A stretch of 64,000 nt of DNA from Massospora cicadina (taxonomy: Eukaryota; Entomophthoromycota; Entomophthoromycetes; Entomophthorales; Entomophthoraceae): the NCBI GenBank assembly GCA_022478985.1, contig JAKSZP010002700.1:1-64000 (forward strand), given 5' to 3'. Of the stretch, positions 53,459-64,000 are shown in pieces (positions within the stretch are counted from its first letter, which is position 1; every line of letters begins with the position of its first letter). The notes under the pieces were generated by a model. The model made no database searches and was not told the origin of the DNA. It saw only the letters and a list, made by a program, of their open reading frames with translations. Both the position numbers and the translations under genes were made by a program.

Positions 53459-56400
53459 CTATTGAGCATGTGTGGAGGAAGGGGTCTGATTTGATGAACC
53501 AGACTGGGAACCAGGAGGAGACCAGCTGCCGGCGACGTGGTGGGAGATATCCAAACACCCATGCTTGAAAGTGGTCCACCAAATGAGACCGGAATCTGTG
53601 GACAGCTTCAGGGAGGGTGGGGATGGATCCGGCGATGGCATCCAAGACAATCGTGTGGATAGTCCACATGGCGATTGCAACCACCAGGGCACGAAGGGAG
53701 GGTGGGAGGGGGAGGCCATTGATGAAGCAAACATATCTCTTGACAGACTGAAGGGATGTGTTTGATCCTGGCCTAGCAGACGTTGGACTTCGCGCCATAT
53801 CACTTTAGAGGTGGGGCACTTCTCCAGGCGGTGAAACAGCGTTCCATACTGGCCACACACGACACAGGATGAGTGTAAAGCGTTAGAGCGCTCAGCTGTA
53901 CGATACACCCGCCTCAGGCAGCGCCACACATGGGAACGGACTTGAGGCTGCAGCAGAGGATGGTGTGCGTATTTCCAGATAGTCTTTTGGGTCTCAGTGG
54001 AATAAGGGATGTCCATCATGTCCAGGTAGTCCACCCTGGATAGGACTTGGGGTCGAATGGGGATCACGCCCTCATGGATGGGTAGCCCCTGTACCTCTTG
54101 TGTGAACTGAGGAGAGGGGCGGCCTCTTTGGGTTGTATGTCCACTAATACGAATTCTCCACTCTGCGCTTCGCATGGAGAGTAGGATTCGTTTGTAGTGG
54201 GTTTTTGTCCCGTGAGGACCTGTGGCTGATGTGTGTGATGCAAGGTATTTCATCAGGGAGTGGGGGTTTGATGGGTTGTTGAGGCCCAAGGCTCGGGAGA
54301 AGTTGGAGCGGGCCGCGCAGGACCAGTGTTGGGATGGGAGTGTAGGAGCAGTGACGGCCGCAATCCAGGTGCCTAGAATCTTGGCGGCATGGGCTTTGAA
54401 GTCAAGTAGGCCCATGCCACCATGATGTTGAGGGCCAAACATGACCTCTAGCCATACTGGTGGAGGGCGGCCTGACCAAAGCCAACCTTGTAGCAAAGCA
54501 TACAGGGATTTGAAGAAGCTTGGGGAGAAGGGGATGGCGTGGGCTCCAAACCAGACTTTGGATAGGAGCATAGAGTTGGCAAGCACAACCCTGCCAGTGA
54601 GGGTAGTAGGGTGGGCTCTGAGAGAGGCGATTCGCTTCGTCAGGTTGTCCAGTATATGGCCCTCCATTACTGCTGACACGTATCCTCCTGCCTCCAACCA
54701 CACGCCCAGATGGCGTACCGGTCCTATGGTAGGTCGCGACACAAAGGGGAGCACCAGTGGAGCGGTGTGTTTTGAGTTAGTGAGGCGTGGACTTGGGCGA
54801 GCAGCTGGGCTGTGTTGGGAACTGCTTGCTGGGGCCCAGCAGTTCTGAAACCGACCAAGGAGGATGATTTCAGTTTTGGAGGCGTTCAGTGCCGCGTTGC
54901 TTACCCAGGAATATTCCTGGATGAGGGCTTCAAGCGCGCGTGCATCTTTATTATTAGACACCCCCACCACGCAATCATCTGCAAATGCCATCATCTTGAC
55001 TGGGGTTTGGCCTGGCACATGGACCCCAGTGAGTTGGGCATTCACATTTCGCAGTAGTGGGTCAAGGCTGAAGTTGTATAAGAGTGGGCTCAGGGGGTCC
55101 CCTTGTCGCAGGCCCCTTTGAGGGCGGACTACTTCTGTTAGGAAACCTGGGCCGCGCACTGCCATTGTTGCAGATTCCATGAGCAGCATCACCCAGTTAA
55201 TGAAGCGGGGAGGTAGGCGGAATTTTTGGAGGCAGGCCCTTAGGTATTCCCAGTTTACTCTATCATAGGCCTTTTGTTGGTCCAAGAATACAAGTGCCCC
55301 AGAGGCTGTGGACTGACACACATTAGCCACAGAGTGCACGTTATCCCAAATTGACCTTCTGGGGATGAAACCGAATTGTTCTGGGGAGATGGTGGCAGAT
55401 GCTACAGTCCCTAAATGGTTAGCCATGATTTTTGTTAAAATTTTGGTGTCTGTGTTTGTTAGAGAAATGGGGCGCCAGTTGGCTAAGTCTAGCCTATCCC
55501 CTTTCTTGAAGAGTGTGACTGTAAAAGCCTCATGTCCTCCTGGTAGAAGGCGCATTTCCAACAGGCTTTGGTTGAGTGAGGCTAGCAGCAATGGGGATAT
55601 ATATTTAAAATATTTTTTGTAGAACTCATATGGAATGCCATCTGGGCCTGGGCATTTTCAGTTTGGCGCACCACGAATGGTAGTCCATAATTCGTTCGGA
55701 GTAATTAAATTCATTATTTCTGGGTATCGGAAAATGGTGCGGATATGAGCTCTGTTGAGAAATTCTGCCATTTCGGCTGGCTGAATTGGTTCAGCTCGGT
55801 ATAACTCGGAGTAATATTTTTGCATTTCAATTGCCACTTCAGCTGGTATGTCCATGATAGAATTATCCAATCTTCGCACCTGTGTGCAGGCCACGCTCTG
55901 TCGTGGTGCAAAATTTTTTTGAAGAAGTATACGGTGCACTTGTTGCCTTTAGTGATGCGTGTGGCCCTGTATTGGACACAAACCTGATGCTTGTGTTGCC
56001 TTTCAAGTGCGTTGAGGTGTGCTGCTGCCTCCGCCCACTTCTGGCCCCATGCAGGGCTATATCCTGAGGCTGGAATATTGGACTCCAAGTGGGCCAATTC
56101 TGCCAGCACGCGCGATATAACCACCGATGTGGCTCGTGAGCATCTGGATGAGAGATGGCGATAGTGGTGGATGGTGTCTTTTTTGAAAGTTGCCCATGTG
56201 GAAATGGGGTCCGCGCAAAATGGTGCCACAAACAATTTTGCCAAAGTTGCCTCTTCCACCCACATGGAAAATTCTGGTGACGCAAGCTCTGGGGGGCAGA
56301 TTTTGCACCAATGTGGGGCCTTTGCAACTGTGACGGGTAAGTGGTATGTTATCGAGACCAGTCGGTGGTCAGAGAATTCCATTTTCATTGTTTTGAAGTG

Positions 56401-57044
56401 GGAGATGTGGGGTTGGAATTTCGCCAGCGCTAGAATAAGGTCAATGCGGGTCATGGACCTTAATTGGCCATTGTGGATGTGGGGATGCATCATGTTTTCG
56501 AGCAGTGGGGCATGTCACGGCAGCACATCCATTAACCCAAGGGTGGCTTTTAGAACGCGTAGTTCTACGTGACCCTGTGGGGCGTGGGGTGAGGGCGGCC
56601 ACCGGTCCGTTGGTGAGGTTAGCCAACAGTTCATGTCGCCGATTAGGAAAGAATTGGGGGGTATCGGGAGGGATTTGACTGACGAGAAAATTCCCGACGC
56701 TCTTGTGCACCGTTTGGGGCATAAATGTTGACAATTGTGTGTGCAACATCAGCCCAAGAGAAGGTGACAATGAGCACTCGGTCATTTAGGAATGTTTCTG
56801 AAGATGTAAATTTAAAAAAATTGTTTTTCCAAATTAGCACCCCACAGTGCTTTGACCAAAAGGATAGGGATGGTAGGAGCATTGTTTTCCAAGCATCCTC
56901 GGAACCTCGTGGACAGTGGGTTTCCTGGATGGCCAGGATATCCATGGGTAAATTATTTTGTAAAAAACTCAGTTTCCTAGCCCAGGATGGGGAGGCCTTG
57001 AGTCCGGCGATATTCAGCGTCCCTAGAGTGAAGGTTTCCCCCAT
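53459..57044 (-). pseudogene. LINE-3 ORF2: endonuclease-reverse transcriptase, N-terminal frameshifts
   Basis: ATG at 57044. The APE endonuclease is spread over frames 57044-56643 (LNIAGLKA, DILAIQETHC, VNIYAPNG), 56785-56441 and 56493-55714 (IDLILALAKF, and EFSDHRLVSITY with the catalytic SDH). From 55591 to 53459 there are 710 uninterrupted codons: NWRPISLTNTDTKI, FLDQQKAYDRVN, GLRQGDPLSPLLYNFSLDP, FADDCVVGVSNN, the thumb, and zf-RVT CVVCGQYGTLFHRLEKC near residue 600. RT polymerises cDNA at the nicked target. It lacks the TGA that LINE-1 and LINE-2 share (CGA at 56778-56780). Confidence 0.93.
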
Positions 57045-57050
57045 CGCACC

Positions 57051-58465
57051 TTAGGTGCGAGGGGAGGGCCCCCTGGCCCACCAGCCTCTTCCAGGTCCCC
57101 ACGGGCTTTCACAGCAGCACGGGTATTAGCAGCAACGCTATCGGGGTTTTTGTTAATTTTTGCGGAAAGAGTCATGTTGGCTTTGGCCTTCGCTTTTTGT
57201 TTTCCCGACGTCGGAAGAATTTTTTGCGGTGCGGATAAGTTCGGTGCACCGTCGAGTGGGGCGAAAATTTTTTTTTTTGGTTGGGATAGGTCCCAAGTCA
57301 GTTTCAACTGGGGCTTGGGTGCAGCAATTGGGTGAGATCGAATCTCCCATCGGATCCTCGGATTGAGTGGCCCGTTCAGCTTGGGCCTCCCCATCTGATT
57401 GGGTGATGGATTCCTGAGTTGCTTCCGCCGCAAAGGTCTCCATGTCCTCCTGGCGTTGTGAGTGTGGGATGGTGGTGGGGACCTTGGCCGCTTCCTTGGC
57501 CGCAGTCCTATGGGCCTGCTTGGCCTTTTTCTGCTCCTGCGGGGAGATGGGCTTTACCAATAGGTAGCAGCCTTGTGCTCCCCACGGGAAGGCCTCTTTG
57601 GTGCTTACGGTTGGTTCGTAGTGCGCCTCTCCGCTGGCCATGGCCACCGAGGGGTGCTCTTGGAATGTAATGCCCTCTTTAATGGGGCACGTGTGTGCCT
57701 TATGGCCAAATGCGTCACAGTGGGTGCAAATGGGGGGCGCGCTGTCCACGGTTACCCAGAATGGGTGGGTGGTGTGCCCTGCGATATCAATAAAGGTGGA
57801 GTGCGGGATCTGGGTTAGGTCCTTCACAATCTCCTCAGATGGGGTCAGAACTGCAATGGCTTTGCCGGTGCACAGGTGTGGCATCAGCGTGAAACATTGC
57901 ATTTCGAAAGATTGTATTTCGCCATATATGGTGAGACCATCTTTCAGGTGTTGCTCCAAAATGTCACGTTTTACCATAGTAGGCAAAAAGTCAAATGTGA
58001 GGAAAATTTGGTTGGATTTTGTCCATCTGGTGTGTTTAGTTTTGATGACCCGTTGCCCTTCGGGGAGGTCTACCACTATGCGCACCGCTGCAGCCTCATC
58101 TGCTGCTATTTTGTTTTCGAAACCTAGGTCCAGCCAACCATGTGACATGGAGTGAGGTGCAACGTACACCGCGGTCGGGAAAATTTTGTGTACATCTTCA
58201 CAAAATTTTTCCCATAGGCCGTTTTTTGGATGTCCAGATACACACGGACTCCGAATTCCACCGACGAAAGTGGCTGGGAATGTGGCATATTGATGTACTG
58301 GTTGCATCGTGCTTGCCACACGAGTATCTCTGGGGAAATTGTGACCGCCGGTTTTTTTAAATTTTTTTCTATTCCGCCGGATTCTCCGGGGCATTTTCGA
58401 ACGTTAGAGGCCGCGGGCCTTCCGCCTGCTCCTCTTGCTTTGCTTGCCCAACTGCTCCCAGACAT
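57051..58465 (-). pseudogene. LINE-3 ORF1, frameshifted
   Basis: ATG at 58465 (MSGSSWASKARG), open to the SVEFGVRVYLDIQK block, then a one-base loss near 58,220 shifts to the frame 58394-57153 (LDLGFENK, FLTFDFLP, knuckle CTHCDAFGHKAHTC). A second shift in the A-rich homopolymer near 57,270 moves it to 57433-57023. The ORF1 stop TAA equivalent is at 57051-57053, but the last frame runs past it because of a further small indel. Confidence 0.88.
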
Positions 58466-58562
58466 GGGCGCAGACTAATCCCCTCTATGAGATTATCAAA
58501 CTGGATTAAGTCTTGAATTGAATGGGTTGCAAAAGTGTTTGCAACGAGAGAGAGAAGTTTTG

Positions 58563-58577
58563 TTGGAACGCCTTCTT
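58563..58577. repeat. Target-site duplication, right (LINE-3)
   Basis: ttggaacgccttctt, the partner of 53271-53285. Confidence 0.95.
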
Positions 58578-59739
58578 GAAGTATGGAAACCTACATTATA
58601 TTACTTTAAAACTTCAATGGGTTCATTGTGCTAAGTCAATTGGGACGCCTTTGGGGTTCCTATTTACATATTTTTGGTTGGGTCTAGGCTTTACTTTGGC
58701 TTGAAGATGTCAGAATGGCATTTCCTAAAGAAGCATCATCAGTTGGTCAGTGGATACTTGGGTATTGCGAGTTCCACTTACCTCCTCTGAAACCATGATT
58801 GGTGCTCTTCTTAGTAATCTCCCTACCAAAGTGAAGGGTGGTTCATTATTTTCTCAGCAAATGTTTCATCAGCGGATACCCCTATAAATACTTCTCTAGG
58901 ATAACCATTCCCTCAAAAAAAGGACTTTTTTTGCAAGTATGACATTCACTTTTTGGAGAATTTGTAGGCCAACAGGGGCTAACTCACAATGTTTTAATCA
59001 ATGTTTCAGATGGTTAAGCCATGATAAATTTACATTTTAGGACCTTTATAGTACTCCCTGGAAAACAGCCATTTTCTTCTAAAAACAAGCTTCTCAACTT
59101 AGGACCTTTGATTTTGGGCATGCTCTAGGTTCAACAGTAGTCTAGCCCCACATCATTAATCAAATGTTTCAGAAGTTTAGCTGGTGTTGTCTCGCCCATG
59201 GCCACCCCAATAAATACTGCCCTCAGAAGGCCTCATTTTGTTTTAAAAATGGAGTAAGCATCCATTGTCATACCTTCACTCAAGGGGAAACCCAAGAAAT
59301 TGATAAGGGTATAGCCCCAATGGAGTGTTTAATAATTCATTGATAAACTAAGTTCCATCACTCTTTAATGGAAAAATTTGAACCTTCTGTGGTAGGGTTC
59401 TTGTAACTGATGATATTGTATACAATTCTTCAGCCAGTTTTATTTAGGTGATTGTTCCTGTAATATCCAAAAATGCCATTTTAAATGAAAATATCATATA
59501 AGCAAATGAGCATTTGTGAGCTCATATGTGGCTGGTCATGAAAATTTTGTTGTATACCATATCACCACTGAGAGTCCTTAGCTTACCTCTTAACATGATT
59601 TACCACAATCAAGTGTTTAAAAACTCTGAAAAAATATGGCAATAGCTATGCTAATTCAGAAAACATAGTTGGGTACATCCCATCAGTCATAAAAGTGGTG
59701 AACTATCCCACCCCCTTCATTGATTAAAGACAGTCCTGG
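58578..59739. other. Unassigned DNA upstream of element G
   Basis: No ORF of note. By position it could be the Gag region of element G, but no motif is readable. Confidence 0.4.
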
Positions 59740-59799
59740 TAACTTTATTATGCATAAAGCTGATACTACTCTTGGATTGGTGAATTCTCTGAAAAAAGA

Positions 59800-60000
59800 A
59801 AAATTATGGGTATTTTTGCTTTCTGCTACATTTTCTTCCCCGTTAGGGAAGTTTAGAAAAACTATCTTGATGGATACTGGTGCCTCTGAGAACTTTTTGT
59901 TCTAAACTTATATGACTACTTATGTTACATTTATTACCTGGTGGCATGGCTGGGCAGGTGCCTCTCAAGACATTTCCGCACTGAAAGTCCATGGAATTGT
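59800..60000 (+). pseudogene. Element G protease remnant
   Basis: SPLGKFRKTILMDTGASENF, with the DTGAS active site at 59873-59887, matches LGKFTITILVDTGATNNF in element F. A stop follows soon after. Confidence 0.8.
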
Positions 60001-60239
60001 AGATTATTAAGTTTTTAAGTACCACCTATCTGATCACTTCTCAGCAATAAAAACCTTCTTTACCCAATTATCAGGATTGGAGTGATGGTGGAAATTTGTT
60101 CTTGAAACCAATTTAAAGGCCAATACCTCGACTTTGACCTTAAAGAGTGGAAGGATTATAATCTCCATTTTGAAGTAGATAAACTGAGCAATTTTTTCCA
60201 AAAGCCCAAGGTAAATAAACTTGGTCTTTTGCCTCTGCT

Positions 60240-61418
60240 AAAAGACAATTCAGAAGCGCTTTTACCTTACTTATGAAAAATTATAGTCTTCATTTGACCG
60301 GTTTCTGCAAATTGCATTACCCAATTATTCAGAATTGATTGTTATTTCAAACACACAGTTGATATGGCTCACATTTACTACCCTGTCTACCCTTTGACTC
60401 TTCAGGAAGTGGCAGTATTGCATTTTTTTGCTACAGAGCAACTTGCAAAAGGATCAAACTTTCAACGTACTTTTCTAGTATGCTCCCCAATTCTCTTTGT
60501 GGAAAGATAAGACTGCACTCTACTTCCATTGTGAAGATTATAGTAACATTTTATAATTTCATAATACTTGAAGATTCATCCCTTATCTATAGAGGCACAA
60601 ATTAATTACTATATAGAGTAGGTCAAATTCTTCTCAAGCTTGATTGTTTATACGCTTTTAACCAGAACTTCAAAAAGAGGGGCAGGAATGGCTCGCTTCA
60701 CTCCATACCTGGAAAAAAAATTATAATTAGGATTATGCCTTTTGGTTTCAAAAATGCACCTGCAATTTTTAAATATTTTATTTGTGTGTTGTTGGGAGAA
60801 TTATTGGGTGTATGCGCTTTAAACTATATGGAATATTTATTTGAGCTTCTCCCTAATCAAGCATCCCATGAGATTCACCTAAAACAGGTGGTTGAACATC
60901 TTAGGGTATCAAACTTGACGCTGAAGTTTTAGTAAAAGTGAGTTTTTTAGTCCCAGTTCACCTTTTTGGGCAACACTTTAAACAAAGGTCATATAATCAC
61001 TCTTACAAGTAGAAGGTTATTTAAGATTGATACACGCTGACCTCAGTGAAGAAATTAAGAATCCTTTTAGACATTTATTTTCCTGAAGAAATTCACTCCA
61101 AATCTTTCAGAGGTTGCATCATCTTTGTATAAGCCAGTGGAGCCAAAAATCTTAAGTGGTCATCTACATTAGAGGATGCTTTCCAGGCTGTAAAACGAAC
61201 TTAGCTCTCTACGCCAGTTCACACCACGTGGATCCAGATAGGGAGCTTATAGTTCTAGCAATAAAATTTTGCTATAGCAGCATTTCCGTTGAAATTGGGC
61301 ACAGATGGAGCCATTGATACAGTGGTTTATTTCACCTGCATGATGTAGTTATCTAAATTAAATTACACTTTATATGATAAAGAATTGTCTGCAGTAAAGA
61401 AAGTGCCAGCTTATGGCG
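60240..61418 (+). pseudogene. Element G reverse transcriptase and RNase H, first part
   Basis: HTVDMAHIYYPVYPLTLQE and EQLAKGSNFQRTF match the start of the F RT. 60735-60932 reads MPFGFKNAPAIF, then NYMEYLFELLPNQ: the catalytic YMDD is YMEY, so the polymerase site is destroyed. RNase H sequence is seen at about 61,200-61,418, ending at LNYTLYDKELSAVKK before the inserted solo LTR. Confidence 0.8.
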
Positions 61419-61423
61419 TCACC
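61419..61423. repeat. Target-site duplication, left (solo LTR)
   Basis: tcacc, repeated at 62230-62234. Confidence 0.88.
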
Positions 61424-62229
61424 TGTCACAGCTAGTGACATATTTCCTAGAATTAATCGCCCTTCTAAAGCCAAGTCCAACAAGCCCTTGGGGCAGAGAC
61501 CAGAACCCCTAAGGGTCACCAATGACCTATCTAAGGTCATTGACAAAAAATGGGTTTTGGCTTTGCCAGCCAGGGCTGAGGAAAACGGCTTAATTGAGGC
61601 AAAAGCCAAGGCGGGAATCGAACTTATGACCCAAAAAATCACAAGATGTGAGGTTTTGAAATCTGGCCAAATTTGAAAAATTTTGATTTTGTTGAAAAAC
61701 GATGAATTTGTAGCTCATATCAGATTCCAATAACCACCAGAATCTTTGTGAAGGAACCCCCTATAAATATAGTCCCAAGATGAGAAAGGCTTTGCTTTTA
61801 TCAGATATACAGATCATTATAATAAAGTTTAGTATTTTGGGCACATTTCCTTTATTTTGGTTTTTTCTGAAAGAAAATACAACTCTGCAAAGTTCTGCAA
61901 TGGCTGGAGTCCGTTTTCCTCTCAGGTTTGCCCCTACTGTTGTACCTGAGTCCTCAGCCTACTCCGCCACCTACTCCACTAGCTCCGCCTCCTTCTACTT
62001 TGCTGCCTTTTGCCCTATATTTTTCGCCACCCTTCCCAGCTCCCAGGGCCTCATGTCCCTGATGGTTGTGTCCAGTTTGGTGTACATTTTGCTCCACAGA
62101 TTTTTTTGGAAACACCATAATGAACGTTTAGGACATCTCTTCGTTTTGTTGGGTCACTTGGCCTTGTTGGCACACCTTTGGCCTATGTCTCTCCCTCCAG
62201 CGGCCTCCTGCGCTCCAGTTTCCATGACA
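61424..62229 (+). repeat. Solo LTR inserted in the RNase H of element G
   Basis: 806 bp, starting TGTCACAGC and ending TCCATGACA (terminal inverted TGTCA/TGACA), flanked by the 5-bp duplication tcacc. The RNase H reading of element G breaks at 61,418 (after the stretch matching YWRHHL) and resumes at about 62,235 (GSS, then CTDHQ against RTDHH), which independently fixes the insertion. A TATA box ctataaata is at 61761-61769, and an aataaa signal is at about 61,818. Orientation plus. No internal element sequence remains, so it arose by LTR-LTR recombination. Its family is otherwise absent from the window. Confidence 0.87.
61761..61769 (+). promoter_or_regulatory. TATA box of the solo LTR
   Basis: ctataaata in the middle of the LTR, followed about 50 nt later by aataaag, the usual U3/R layout of an LTR. 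Confidence 0.5.
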
Positions 62230-62234
62230 TCACC
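62230..62234. repeat. Target-site duplication, right (solo LTR)
   Basis: tcacc, the partner of 61419-61423. Confidence 0.88.
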
Positions 62235-63330
62235 ATCTACAAGGCTCCTCCAAGATGTTCCATCTGTGTACTGATCACCAGTTATTTACTGTACTACTGA
62301 TCTCCTCATGTCCTGACCCCTCAACAAACTTGCTGGCATGAGACCCTTACTTCTTTTGTATTCATATGAAATTTAAAAAGCAAGGAAAACGGATTATCTT
62401 ATTCTTTGAACTGGAACACAGCCTTAGCTCCTAACTCCAAGAAAGTGGAGCTGTACAACACCCATTTGGTGATTTATACATGGGAAGAATATATCTAAGA
62501 AAAAATCCCCTAGCACTTACACTCAGTTGTTGCTTCTCTGGAGAATTTACAGGGTATGTTATGTTCATAAAGGCTCTTTTTATCACAATCTTTATCTGCT
62601 GAATATAACCAATTTTTTTCAAAATGCAAATTGAATCTGGAGGAGTTAATGAGGGGTACCATATAAAGGGTAGTATGGCATGGTTCCAGTGATTTTTATT
62701 GGTTCCCGCCAGACCTCTTTAACTGGAAGAAATTAAAGAACACCATAATGGGATTACCATGTGTCACTCTGTAAAGGCAAAACATGGTAACTATTTTCCA
62801 AAAGTATACCTGGAAGGAAATTACTGTTCAGGTTGCTTAATAAAACAAGGAGTGCTTTTTGTAACAGGAGGATAAAATCGCCAGCCCCTTGTTGGCTTGT
62901 TGGTTCCATTTCAAAAGGCAGAGGAGCCTTGGACTTTAATTTCAGTAGAATTTATTATAAAATCTCCCTTCTCAGAGGGGTATGAAGTTATTATGGTTGT
63001 GGTGGATCGGTTCAATAAGTTCTCTCTTGATTTTATTACATGTAACACCACAATAACAGCGGCTCAAATGACCAAGTTTTCGTTTGTCACGTTTTCTCCA
63101 CCTATAGAGTGCCCCTCAGGAGATCATTATGATATTGGGCCACAATTATTATCTGTCTTCTGGGAGGAGGTGTGCAAGATCCTCCAGATTCGTCTGTGCC
63201 ATCCTACTGCCTTCTACCCTTGATATGATGAGCAGACAGAAAGAGTAAACAAATTTTAAAAAGATATGCGGTGTTAAATGACCACTGACCACTAGCACTG
63301 GGTTGCACATCTCCCCTTAGCACAATTTAG
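62235..63330 (+). pseudogene. Element G RNase H end and integrase
   Basis: RNase H resumes with CTDHQLFTVLL (RTDHHALLYY in F). The zinc-finger part of the integrase lies at about 62,640-62,890, decayed. The core is at 62897-63223: MLVPFQKAEEPWTLISVEFI, VIMVVVDRFNKFS (first catalytic Asp) and IGPQLLSVFWEEVCKILQIR, where the second Asp region reads YDIGPQ against SDWGPQ. A stop at 63221-63223 interrupts before the catalytic Glu. Inactive. Confidence 0.82.
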
Positions 63331-64000
63331 TCATTAAAACGCCTTCATTCATCTATTAGTTGTTCTCCCTTCATAGCCAATCATGGTTATAGCCCTGTTA
63401 GATTTTTAACCTGGTGATATTCCTCATATATTAACGAAATTAGGATAATAATTAATCGAGGATGATTGCTGATTAGTTTGCTAATTTCAATTCATTATTT
63501 ATGATAATACCCCAATTTGTGCTCCCCATTAGGTTGGGTTGAGCTGCCTAGATCCGCAGAATGAAGAAAGTATTGGAGATCATATCCAATAGGAGATTAG
63601 TGTGTCTCAATGCTGGCGACTGAGGCCAAGGATGTTGAGATAATTAAAACTATCAATTAAGATGACGAATTGCTTAAATTTGATGTCAAAAAGTATTGGG
63701 AAATGACTTTAAAAGTTTTCAGCCAATTTAACACTGGCATCTTATGCTGAGGATGTCAAAGTAATTAATAATAATCATTTAAGCTCAGTAGGATTTTATC
63801 CTGGTTACAACTTCATTTGAAAATGATTATGGGATTTCTGGCAGAAAGTCAACTCTAATTCAGAGTACCATTGACTTATGTCAAGGATGGCAAACAATTT
63901 AATATTAATTAAATAAATTCAAATTGCATTTTGACTTTGTGAGAGTATCAGGAACAATCCCTGGCATAATTTGGTTTAATTTGACACTGGGAACTTATGC

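Larger units (their letters stand above)
53286..58562 (-). mobile_element. LINE-3 copy: full-length APE-type LINE, best preserved
   Basis: 5277 bp on the minus strand between a perfect 15-bp target duplication. The 3' end is ...gcaataaatttaa, directly joined to the target, with essentially no tail. The 5' end reads acttctctctctcgttgc. It keeps more CpG sites than LINE-1 and LINE-2 and has the longest open ORF2 stretch, so it may be the youngest copy or the closest to the source. Confidence 0.95.
59740..63900 (+). mobile_element. Element G: decayed chromovirus with a solo LTR inside
   Basis: Plus-strand relative of chromovirus F, read module by module: protease (about 59,800-60,000), RT (60,240-60,930), RNase H (61,200-61,420 and 62,235-62,400, split by the solo LTR), integrase (62,640-63,330) and a trace of a chromodomain (about 63,555-63,620, VLEIISNRRL against VEEIVASRRV). 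Stops and frameshifts are everywhere. LTRs were not found; the 3' one may lie beyond the window. Boundaries are approximate. Confidence 0.8.

Noticed and set aside
61413..61676. tRNA gene or tRNA-derived SINE on the minus strand (B-box-like agttcgattcccgcc, A-box-like tggccagattt)
   Set aside because: No cloverleaf with a convincing acceptor stem or 7-nt anticodon loop, and the segment lies wholly inside the solo LTR bounded by TG...CA and tcacc.

Overview
This is a repeat-rich stretch of a eukaryotic nuclear genome made almost entirely of retrotransposons nested in one another. I found no convincing host gene, rRNA, tRNA or CRISPR. The mix (a chromodomain Ty3/gypsy element with Tf1-type self-priming, L1-like LINEs with a zf-RVT C-terminus, heavy CpG-type decay) best fits a fungus with a transposon-inflated genome; an animal host is not excluded. 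Almost everything lies on the minus strand and almost every ORF is broken, so this is a graveyard of old and middle-aged insertions.

Three types of element are present. (1) An APE-type LINE of about 5.27 kb: three near-identical, apparently full-length copies (LINE-1 28522-33811, LINE-2 44361-49645, LINE-3 53286-58562) and the 5' part of a diverged fourth (1-547). Each full copy has ORF1 (zinc-knuckle protein), then TAA-6 nt-ATG, then ORF2 (endonuclease, reverse transcriptase, CCHC). (2) A short family of about 1.93 kb that carries only an ORF1-like protein, here called HAL-like by analogy with half-L1 elements: HAL-1 565-2229 (plus strand, 5'-truncated), HAL-2 7251-9185 and HAL-3 26639-33881 (split by LINE-1). 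Its ends resemble those of the LINE and it makes long target-site duplications, so it probably borrows the LINE enzyme. (3) LTR elements. Four are related non-chromoviral Ty3/gypsy elements (A 3970-19880; B 12460-19780; C 36057-42141; D about 35.1-44.3 kb), three of them with a dUTPase-like domain between protease and RT. Two are chromoviruses (F 20075-26044; G about 59.7-63.9 kb), and G contains a solo LTR.

Layout from left to right: LINE-4 5' end; HAL-1; unassigned DNA; element A, interrupted by HAL-2 in its dUTPase-like domain and by complete element B in its 5' LTR; chromovirus F; HAL-3 interrupted by LINE-1; element D interrupted by complete element C; LINE-2; 3.6 kb of unassigned AT-rich DNA; LINE-3; unassigned DNA; degraded chromovirus G with its solo LTR. 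Target-site duplications support most of these nestings, and give a relative order: A before HAL-2 and B, HAL-3 before LINE-1, D before C, G before the solo LTR.

The points most worth following are the ORF1-only family sharing both termini with the LINE, the exact 11-nt self-primer of chromovirus F together with a Pol C-terminus encoded inside its LTR, the dUTPase-like domain, and a nonsense codon shared by LINE-1 and LINE-2 that implies mobilisation in trans.
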